Shown here piece after piece: positions 41,242 through 47,678 of a stretch of DNA of 64,000 bases (positions within the stretch are counted from its first letter, which is position 1; every line of letters starts with the position of its first letter). Under the pieces are notes generated by a model. That model made no database searches, was not told where the DNA came from, and saw nothing but the letters and a program-made list of their open reading frames with translations. A program made the position numbers and the translations under genes. Source of the DNA: JBBDIK01 sp964640385 (GTDB lineage: Bacteria > Actinomycetota > UBA4738 > JBBDHU01); the NCBI GenBank assembly GCA_964640385.1, contig CAZXFL010000006.1, positions 1 to 64,000 of the forward strand. The letters run 5' to 3'.

Positions 41242-42015
41242 ATGAGTCTACCACGAGTGCCGCCCGCCCGGAGCCGGTCCGGCGTCCTCGACCGCGCGGT
41301 GACGGTCCTGGACGCCGTCGAAGGTGGGGCGAGGACGTACACGGACATCGTCCGGGCGACCGGCTTCACGCGACCGACCGCACACCGGCTCCTCAAGGCG
41401 CTCGAAGACCAGGGATTCGTCGCCTCGATGGGGAGCCAAGGCTACGTCCTCGGGCCGCGGCTCCTCCGCCTGGCTGCGACCGCGATGCGCGAGTTGCCCC
41501 TCCGCGATCTCGCGCGTCCCGCGCTCGAGCAACTCGCGGCCACGACCGGTGAGGGCGCACAGCTCTACATCAGGAGCGGAGACACCAGGATCTGCATCGA
41601 TGCCGTCGAGTCTGAGAGTGAGCTCCGCACGATCGTCGAGATCGGCGCCTCGCTCCCGCTGACCGCTGGATCCGCGGGGAAGATCTTCATGGCGTGGACG
41701 ACCGACGTCGATCGCGAACGCCTGCTCGACCGACTGGAGTCTCGGACCGACCGCACCCCTGATCGGGACAGCCTCGAACGCCAACTGAAGACGGCCAGGG
41801 CGAGGGGCTGGGCGGCAAGCTCCGGTGAGCGCCAACCGGACGTCGGATCGGCCAGCGCGCCCGTGTTCGGGTCACACGGGAACCTGCTCGCGGTCGTATC
41901 GGTATCGGGGCCGGCATCCCGGCTCGGCAGGATCAGCGCCGGGCGCTATGCCCCCGCGGTCTGCGAGGCGGCCCGCCAGATCGAGAACGCCCTCGGCGTC
42001 GGCGAGCCCTCGTGA
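41242..42015 (+). CDS. IclR-family regulator of leuCD (NdgR/LtbR-type)
   Basis: A 257-residue IclR regulator: winged HTH (about 12-75: GVLDRAVTVLDAVEGGARTY, TGFTRPTAHRLLKALE) and C-terminal effector domain (PLTAGSAGKIFMAW). Divergent position to leuCD is the usual place of NdgR/LtbR, a repressor of leucine synthesis. ATG 41242 directly follows the operator. It overlaps the VanZ-like gene. Confidence 0.88.
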   Translation: MSLPRVPPARSRSGVLDRAVTVLDAVEGGARTYTDIVRATGFTRPTAHRLLKALEDQGFVASMGSQGYVLGPRLLRLAATAMRELPLRDLARPALEQLAATTGEGAQLYIRSGDTRICIDAVESESELRTIVEIGASLPLTAGSAGKIFMAWTTDVDRERLLDRLESRTDRTPDRDSLERQLKTARARGWAASSGERQPDVGSASAPVFGSHGNLLAVVSVSGPASRLGRISAGRYAPAVCEAARQIENALGVGEPS

Positions 42016-42560
42016 ACATCTCACAGCTCCTGGCCAATTTCCGCGGCACCGGACCGTTCCTGTTCGCCGTCCTCCCGGTCGCCGTGCTCGCGGCCGCCAT
42101 CATCGCCATCCCGCGCGCGAAGCGGGGGGGCGATCCCTATCGTCGCGCGCTGTTCCTGACCGAGACCGAGGTCCTCGCCGGCTGGTCGGTCATAGCCATC
42201 GTGCTCGTGGGTCTGCGGCCCGGGGAGAACCCCATCGTCCGGCCGTCGACCCTGAACCTCATCCCGTTCGACACGATCCTGCATGTGGCGGATCCGGGGG
42301 ACGCCTCGCTGCTGACCGGCAATGTACTCCTGTTCGCGCCGGCGGCATTCTTCCTGGCGCTTCGACTCTCGACGCTCCGTATCTGGCAGGTTGTGGCGCT
42401 GGGATGCGGGCTCTCGTTCGCCATCGAGGTCGCGCAACTCCTGTTCGTCACGAACCGGTTTGCGAGCATCGACGACCTGATCCTCAATGCCCTCGGTACG
42501 ACCCTCGGGGCGCTCACCGCGCGTGGCGCTCGCTCGCTCTGGCGCCGGGTCCTGACCTGA
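42012..42560 (+). CDS. VanZ-like membrane protein
   Basis: A 182-residue protein with about five hydrophobic segments and the VanZ layout (RPSTLNLIPFDTI, LTGNVLLFAPAAFFLAL, SFAIEVAQLLFV, RFASIDDLILNALGTTLGAL). Role unknown; homologs are linked to glycopeptide tolerance and phosphatidylethanolamine. It starts at GTG overlapping the IclR gene. Confidence 0.82.
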   Translation: MNISQLLANFRGTGPFLFAVLPVAVLAAAIIAIPRAKRGGDPYRRALFLTETEVLAGWSVIAIVLVGLRPGENPIVRPSTLNLIPFDTILHVADPGDASLLTGNVLLFAPAAFFLALRLSTLRIWQVVALGCGLSFAIEVAQLLFVTNRFASIDDLILNALGTTLGALTARGARSLWRRVLT

Positions 42561-42561
42561 G

Positions 42562-42634
42562 TGGAGACGGCCGGACTCGAACCGGCGACCCCCTGCTTGC
42601 AAAGCAGGTGCTCTACCAACTGAGCTACGCCCCC
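42562..42634 (-). tRNA. tRNA-Ala (anticodon TGC)
   Basis: On the minus strand GGGGGCG pairs with CGTCTCC (two G-U pairs), the D arm is GCTCAGTTGGTAGAGC, the anticodon stem CCTGC/GCAGG has loop TTTGCAA with anticodon TGC, and the T arm is GCCGGTTCGAGTCCGGC. 73 nt, CCA not encoded. Confidence 0.95.
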
Positions 42635-42697
42635 CACGGCCTCCGCCCCCAACGCCCCCTTCTCGGGAAGTGTAGTCACCCGGCAATGAGGGGTGCG

Positions 42698-43261
42698 CTA
42701 CTGCGCGGACCAGGTGGCCTTGCCGTCGGCGTTCACGAAGCGGAGGACCGGGGTACCCTCGCCGTCGAGCCCCAGGACCACCTTGAGTTCGCCTTCCGCG
42801 GTGAGCAGCCGCAGGATCGGGGAGCCCTCGGCCGCCAGGCCGAGACGGACCCGCACCTTGCCGGCCTCGTCGTAGAGCCCGAGCGTCGGGGAACCCTGCT
42901 CCGCCAGCGCGTACACGAAGCTGACCTCACCATCGTCGTCGCTGCGAAGGCCGGGGGTCGCAGCACCCTCCGCAACGAGGCCGAACTTCGCGCGGATCTT
43001 TCCGTTCTTATCGCCGAGCGCCAGGCTCGCCGAGCCATCGGACGCGAGTCCAAGCGTGGCCCGGACCTTGCCTTCTCTGTCCCCGATCGCGAGACCGGCG
43101 GATCCGTCGGTGTTGACCCCGATGCGGGCCCGGATCTGACCGTCAGCATCCTGCAGGCTCAGGAACGGGGTCTCGTCGTTGCCGAGTCCCAGCGTCGCTC
43201 GCACGACGCCGCTGTCGTCCACCACCTCGAAGGTCCGCGCCCGGACCGTGCCCTTCTTCAT
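42698..43261 (-). CDS. Protein of seven ~23-residue repeats (likely beta-solenoid)
   Basis: A 187-residue protein, nearly all repeats. Seven units of 23-24 residues (about 19-42, 43-65, 66-88, 89-112, 113-135, 136-158, 159-181) follow the plan VRATLGLASDGSASLALGD-xxGK. Alternating hydrophobic and polar residues with Gly/Asp turns suggest stacked beta-strands. No signal peptide is visible. The first unit has FEVVDDSG and the last ends in ATWSAQ. Function unknown. Confidence 0.7.
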   Translation of the reverse strand: MKKGTVRARTFEVVDDSGVVRATLGLGNDETPFLSLQDADGQIRARIGVNTDGSAGLAIGDREGKVRATLGLASDGSASLALGDKNGKIRAKFGLVAEGAATPGLRSDDDGEVSFVYALAEQGSPTLGLYDEAGKVRVRLGLAAEGSPILRLLTAEGELKVVLGLDGEGTPVLRFVNADGKATWSAQ

Positions 43262-43346
43262 CGTCTCGACCTTTCAGGGAAGTACGGCCCGTAGCATCCC
43301 TCGCCGGGGGCCGGGCGTCCAGCGGCGGCGGGGGTTTTCTCGCGCC

Positions 43347-44459
43347 TCACCCGGCTTCGAGCCGCTCGGCCCGGCTGATGTGCGCCTCGAGCCGGCCGGG
43401 ATCCGGCTCGACCCCAAGCCCGGGTCCGTCGGGAACGGCCATCGTGCCGTCGGCAGCGACCTCGAACGGTTCGGTGATGTCCTCGTCGAAGTAGCGGCCA
43501 CTCGCACTGATGTCTCCCGGCAGGGTGAACCCGGGCAAGGACGCCAGCGCTAGGTTCCCCGCGCGTCCGACACCCGTTTCCAACATCCCCCCGCACCAGA
43601 CCGGAACCCCGGCGTCGAGACACACGTCGTGGATGCGCTTCCCCTCGAGGTAACCCCCGACCCGGCCCGGCTTGATATTGACGATGCGGCATGCCCCCAG
43701 CTGCAGCGCGGCGCCCGCATCCGCCGCGGAGCGGATCGACTCGTCCAGGCAGAGCGGCGTGTCGATCCGCTGTTGGAGCCACGCGTGCTGCACGAGGTCT
43801 TCGTAGTGGAACGGCTGCTCAATCATCAGCAAACCGAACGCGTCGAGCGCGAGGAAGACGTCCAGATCGTCGGGGCCGTACGCCGCGTTCGCGTCCACCG
43901 ACAGCAGGATGTCGGGGAAGGCCGAGCGCACGGCCGCGACCGGTTCCGCGTCGAAGCCCGGCCTGATCTTCAGCTTGATCCGCTGGTAACCGTCATCGAG
44001 ATACCCTGCGACCTCTGCGACCATCCCCTCGACCGTCGGGGTGATGCCGACCGAAACACCGACCGGCACGCGATCACGGTCTCCTCCTAGGGCGGAGGCC
44101 AACGACCGGCCCTCGGCACGCAGTGAGGCATCCAGCACAGCCATCTCGAGCGCGGACTTGGCCATCCGGTGTCCCCGGTAGCCGGCGAGCGTCGCCGCAA
44201 CGCCTTCCGGTGCAAGATCACCAGCCTCAAAGAGTGTCGGCGCGAGGAACTCGCGCGTGACCAGCCATACACCGTCGTTGAACTCCTCCGAGAAGCCCGG
44301 GTCCGGTCCCGTGACGCTCTCGCCCCAGCCCTCCCCGGCATCGGTCTCGACCCGGACCAGGACGGCCTCCTTCATGGTCTCGGTCCCGAAGCTAGTCGTG
44401 AACGGACGCACGAGATCGAGGTTCACCAGGCGCAGCTCGACGGCGAGGATCCTGCTCAT
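43347..44459 (-). CDS. Enolase-superfamily N-succinyl/acylamino acid racemase or o-succinylbenzoate synthase
   Basis: A 370-residue enolase-superfamily enzyme of the MenC type. Catalytic Lys162/Lys164 (KLK), metal ligands Asp189, Glu214 and Asp239, and Lys263 (NIKPGRVGG) are all visible. It could make o-succinylbenzoate or racemise N-succinyl/acyl amino acids; the overlapping GNAT gene favours the racemase. ATG 44459 overlaps the GNAT stop (ATGA). Confidence 0.85.
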   Translation of the reverse strand: MSRILAVELRLVNLDLVRPFTTSFGTETMKEAVLVRVETDAGEGWGESVTGPDPGFSEEFNDGVWLVTREFLAPTLFEAGDLAPEGVAATLAGYRGHRMAKSALEMAVLDASLRAEGRSLASALGGDRDRVPVGVSVGITPTVEGMVAEVAGYLDDGYQRIKLKIRPGFDAEPVAAVRSAFPDILLSVDANAAYGPDDLDVFLALDAFGLLMIEQPFHYEDLVQHAWLQQRIDTPLCLDESIRSAADAGAALQLGACRIVNIKPGRVGGYLEGKRIHDVCLDAGVPVWCGGMLETGVGRAGNLALASLPGFTLPGDISASGRYFDEDITEPFEVAADGTMAVPDGPGLGVEPDPGRLEAHISRAERLEAG

Positions 44460-45253
44460 GCGAACACGTATGCCGAATCGGTGGTGAACGCGCGTGCGGT
44501 CAGGCCGCCGGCGAAGCACGCCTCCATCGTGTCGGCCACAGCGTCGCGCCAAGCAGCCCCCAGCCCGGCATCCCGAGCTCGGAGCTCCGCGTACTCGCGG
44601 GGGATCTCGATCAGCACACGCCCTTCTAGCGGCTCACCGATCCGCTCCGGCTTCGGTTCATCATCCGTCCCGGACCGCGCCAAGAGCGTCGCAGCCTGAC
44701 CCCAACCGCCTTGGCCGCCGGGTCCGGGCAGCAGATCCCAGCGGATCGCCAAGCGGTCGGACCGATCACCTGCGTTCAGTACGTCCGGCATATCGCCGTA
44801 GAAGTCGCGATGGAACCCGTCGGCGACCGCGCCGAGCTTCGCGAGGTTGAAGTAGGCGTTCCGCGACTGCAGCGGGTCGAAGGTCCACCTGATCCGCGTG
44901 ACGCCGGCGTCCAGCGTCTCGGCCCGTTGCGCGAGCTTCAGCGCGTATCCGACCCCCGACGAGCGCAGGTCCGGGACCACCGCCAGCATGTGCGAGTGCA
45001 GGTGCCACCCGTCGTCGTCGCGGCCCCACCATCCGAGCGCGACCCCGATCAGCTGGTCCCCTCGGTACGCCCCCTGTAACACGTTCCGGCTCTCCTGGAA
45101 GGCCCGGAACACCTCCCGAGGGATCTGCTGGAACTCGCCCCAGGTCGCGACCATCACCAGGATCGCGGCGTCGGCTTCCTGCAGCGTCGCGAGGCTGCGA
45201 ACGTCCACGCCGGAAGCGCCGGCGGCCGCTCGTGCCTCCTCCCACGCATCCAT
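44456..45253 (-). CDS. GNAT acetyl/succinyltransferase (COG3375-like)
   Basis: A 265-residue protein with a GNAT domain (about 20-170; acetyl-CoA site VVPDLRSSGVGYALKL) and a C-terminal extension. COG3375-type GNATs are usually found beside N-acylamino acid racemases and acylate amino acids. A TACACT box (45261-45266) lies 7 nt before the ATG. A dyad covers the start and promoter. Confidence 0.8.
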   Translation of the reverse strand: MDAWEEARAAAGASGVDVRSLATLQEADAAILVMVATWGEFQQIPREVFRAFQESRNVLQGAYRGDQLIGVALGWWGRDDDGWHLHSHMLAVVPDLRSSGVGYALKLAQRAETLDAGVTRIRWTFDPLQSRNAYFNLAKLGAVADGFHRDFYGDMPDVLNAGDRSDRLAIRWDLLPGPGGQGGWGQAATLLARSGTDDEPKPERIGEPLEGRVLIEIPREYAELRARDAGLGAAWRDAVADTMEACFAGGLTARAFTTDSAYVFA

Positions 45254-45281
45254 CCGCCCGAGTGTACGCGCGGGCGGATGG
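45250..45281. promoter_or_regulatory. 11-bp inverted repeat over the GNAT-racemase promoter and start codon
   Basis: CCATCCGCCCG (45250-45260) and CGGGCGGATGG (45271-45281) are perfect inverted arms with a 10-bp spacer that holds the -10 TACACT (minus strand). The left arm contains the ATG. A repressor could close the promoter, or an RNA hairpin could hide the start. Confidence 0.6.
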
Positions 45282-45295
45282 GGCCAGATATGCGA

Positions 45296-45322
45296 AGGGC
45301 CCGCGCCTGAGGCGCGGGCCCT
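45296..45322 (-). terminator. 12-bp stem terminator-like hairpin
   Basis: A perfect 12-bp GC-rich stem (45296-45307 with 45311-45322) with a 3-base loop, 22 nt after the stop of the small membrane protein gene. No clear T run. Confidence 0.5.
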
Positions 45323-45344
45323 CACGTTCGATCGTGGACCGGTA

Positions 45345-45515
45345 CTACCCGCCCTCGGGAGGCGGGAGCTCTTGCCAATCGCTCTCATCGAAGCCTGCGT
45401 TGCGGCGCCGCTTGATGAACGCGACCGCACCCGCGATGGCCCCTGCGATGAGCACGAAGAGGAAGAACTTCTTCTTCTTGGAGCCCTTCTTCTTGGTGGC
45501 TTCCTCTTCAGCCAT
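45345..45515 (-). CDS. Small Lys-rich single-TM protein
   Basis: A 56-residue protein: EEEATKKKGSKKKKFF, a membrane helix (LFVLIAGAIAGAVAF) and a basic then acidic end. ATG 45515 has AAGGAG upstream. It lies directly after tRNA-Ile. Not recognised. Confidence 0.65.
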   Translation of the reverse strand: MAEEEATKKKGSKKKKFFLFVLIAGAIAGAVAFIKRRRNAGFDESDWQELPPPEGG

Positions 45516-45530
45516 TCCCGCTCCTTTCGT

Positions 45531-45607
45531 TGGTGGGCCTGGATGGACTTGAACCATCGACCTCGCCCTTATCAGGGGCGCGCTCTAACCGCCTGAGCTA
45601 CAGGCCC
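45531..45607 (-). tRNA. tRNA-Ile (anticodon GAT)
   Basis: On the minus strand GGGCCTG pairs with CAGGCCC, anticodon stem CGCCC/GGGCG with loop CTGATAA and anticodon GAT, T arm GATGGTTCAAGTCCATC. The 3' CCA is encoded (45531-45533). Confidence 0.95.
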
Positions 45608-45675
45608 GAGAACTGGGGCCGTGGCCCGTCACGGAGCGTAGTCGCGCCTCAGAAACCATGTCAACCGGAACGCGT

Positions 45676-46119
45676 CTAGTGGCGCTCCACGAGGGTCAGC
45701 TCGATGCCGCCCAGCACGTCCGAGACGAGGTTGTACAGGAGCGCGATCAGCAGGTTGATGACCGACCAGATGACGACCAGGACGCTGCCGACGATGAATA
45801 GGCGTGAGAACAGCCATCCCCCGTCGATCCTCGCGATGCACTCGAGCTGGGCGGTATCGGGCAGAGGGCGGCATTCGCCCTCCATGATCTTGAACTCGGC
45901 CAGCAGCTTGCCGAAGTCGTCCAGGGCGCCGCTCGACTCGAGGAACAGGTAGATGAAGAACAGGGAGAGCAGGAAGATCAGCATGGTGCAGAAGTAGAAC
46001 AGCAGTGACCAGCGGAACACCGTCCACGGACCGACCTTGCGGATGACCACGCGGGTGCGCCGTGGCATCGCCGATGCCCTGCTCTTCGTCGGTGCGACTT
46101 CGATACCTCTGCGTGCCAC
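45676..46119 (-). CDS. DUF3566 membrane protein
   Basis: A 147-residue protein with two membrane segments (about 33-60 and 107-135) and VVIRKVGPWTVFRWSLLFY, typical of DUF3566, the protein usually encoded after gyrA in actinobacteria. Function is not known. It starts at GTG 46119. tRNA-Ile follows, the usual order. Confidence 0.88.
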   Translation of the reverse strand: MARRGIEVAPTKSRASAMPRRTRVVIRKVGPWTVFRWSLLFYFCTMLIFLLSLFFIYLFLESSGALDDFGKLLAEFKIMEGECRPLPDTAQLECIARIDGGWLFSRLFIVGSVLVVIWSVINLLIALLYNLVSDVLGGIELTLVERH

Positions 46120-46128
46120 TTCGTCCTC

Positions 46129-46446
46129 TCAGACGTCGTTCGCGGGGCTCACTGTACCGGACGCATCGGCCGGTGGAGGCCCGAATCGCCCGAGAAGAAG
46201 CCGGACGTGCCCGGTCGCCGCGGCCGCGGCGACCGGCAGTGCTAGGGCCCAGTCCGCGGGGGTGACGTCCTCCTGGACGAGCAGTGCGCCGGCGGCGACC
46301 GCCGCCGCGGACCCAGCCACGAGGAGCAGTACTAGGGCACCCGGCAGGCGAATGCGCAGGACCAGGGACGACATGACCAGGACGGCGGCCGCCACGAGGA
46401 TCACCGCCGCGCCCGGTTCGATCCCCACGACCCCCACGTCCTCCAT
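46129..46446 (-). CDS. Small three-helix membrane protein
   Basis: A 105-residue hydrophobic protein with about three to four helices (AAVILVAAAVLVMSSLVL, LLLVAGSAAAVAAGALLV, WALALPVAAAAATGHV). Not recognised. It shares a promoter with the MFS gene. It lies between gyrA and DUF3566, so it may have been inserted here. Confidence 0.55.
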   Translation of the reverse strand: MEDVGVVGIEPGAAVILVAAAVLVMSSLVLRIRLPGALVLLLVAGSAAAVAAGALLVQEDVTPADWALALPVAAAAATGHVRLLLGRFGPPPADASGTVSPANDV

Positions 46447-46466
46447 CGTCTGCGATTATCCCTCCG
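46447..46466. promoter_or_regulatory. Bidirectional promoter, shared -10
   Basis: Only 20 bp separate two divergent ATG codons. GATTATC (46454-46460) gives -10 boxes on both strands: GATTAT to the right (7 nt before ATG 46467) and GATAAT to the left (8 nt before ATG 46446). Both mRNAs would be nearly leaderless. Confidence 0.6.
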
Positions 46467-47678
46467 ATGGAACGCGACCTCCGGCACATCCTGACGATCC
46501 AGGCCCTCCGTGCGTTCCTCTACGGCTTCGGGAGCGTGCTCCTCGGGTCGATCCTGGCCGCAAGCGGTCTCTCGGATGCCCAGGTCGGACTGATCTTCAC
46601 CAGCATGCTGGCCGGCGCAGCGTTGGCGTCGCTCGGTGTGGGCCGGCGCGGTGAACGTCTGGGGCGCCGCCGGACCTACGCATGGCTGCTTCTGGTGATG
46701 GGCGCTGCGGGTGCCGTCTTCGCCTTCAGCACCTGGATGCCGCTGCTCCTGCTGGCCGGGCTGACCGGGACGTTGTCGACGGATCCGAACGAGTCGGGTC
46801 CCATCACCTCGGTCGAGCAGGCGATGCTGGGCGGATCGGACCCGGCGCTGCGGGCCCGGGTCTTCGGCCGGTACAACGCGGTTGCACATCTCGCGGGGTC
46901 GGTCGGCGCCCTCGCCGCCGGCGGACCCGCGGCCCTCCGCTCCATCTTCCCCGCGCTGCCGCCGGACCAGCGCTGGTTCCTAGTCTTCCCCGTCGTCGCG
47001 GTCCTGTGCGTACTGATCGCCCGGCGGCTGACGACCGACGTCGAGGCCTCGGACCGGGATGAGGCCAGCCGCGATCGACGGCCCCTCACGGTGTCGAAAC
47101 CGATCGTCCGCAAGCTTGCCGCGCTCTTCGCCCTCGACTCGTTCGCCGGCGGCTTCATCGTCCAGGCCTTCCTCGTGTTCTGGTTCCAGCGCACGTTCGG
47201 AGCCAGCACCGAACTGCTCGGGTTCGTCTTCTTCGTGTCCGGGCTCCTGGCCGCAGCTTCGTCGATCCTCGCGGGGTGGCTCGCACATCGGATCGGCATG
47301 CTCAACACGATGGTGTTCAGCCATCTGCCCTCGCACGTCCTGCTGATGCTGATCCCGTTCGCGCCGACGCTCGGACTGGCGATCGGCCTGCTCCTGCTCC
47401 GCGCAAGCGCCTCATCGATGGACGTTCCGGCACGCCAGGCATACATCAGCGCGCTGGTCGAACCGCATGAGAGGACCGCAGCGGCCGCGTACACGAACAC
47501 CGCGCGGTTCGCCTCCCGTCCGTTCGGTCCCTTCCTGGCCGCAGCGATGATGCCCCTGTGGCCGGCGGCGCCGTTCCTGGTGGCGGGCAGCCTGAAGATG
47601 GTCTACGACCTGTCCGTGTTCGCGGTGTTCCGAAAGGTGCCGCTGCGGGACGGCGGGTCAGCGCCCCCGCCGGCGTGA
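46467..47678 (+). CDS. MFS transporter
   Basis: A 403-residue protein with about 12 membrane helices and the MFS loop motif (GRRGERLGRRRTY). It likely exports a small molecule; substrate unknown. Its last 21 bp overlap the gyrA 3' end, which runs the other way. Confidence 0.85.
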   Translation: MERDLRHILTIQALRAFLYGFGSVLLGSILAASGLSDAQVGLIFTSMLAGAALASLGVGRRGERLGRRRTYAWLLLVMGAAGAVFAFSTWMPLLLLAGLTGTLSTDPNESGPITSVEQAMLGGSDPALRARVFGRYNAVAHLAGSVGALAAGGPAALRSIFPALPPDQRWFLVFPVVAVLCVLIARRLTTDVEASDRDEASRDRRPLTVSKPIVRKLAALFALDSFAGGFIVQAFLVFWFQRTFGASTELLGFVFFVSGLLAAASSILAGWLAHRIGMLNTMVFSHLPSHVLLMLIPFAPTLGLAIGLLLLRASASSMDVPARQAYISALVEPHERTAAAAYTNTARFASRPFGPFLAAAMMPLWPAAPFLVAGSLKMVYDLSVFAVFRKVPLRDGGSAPPPA

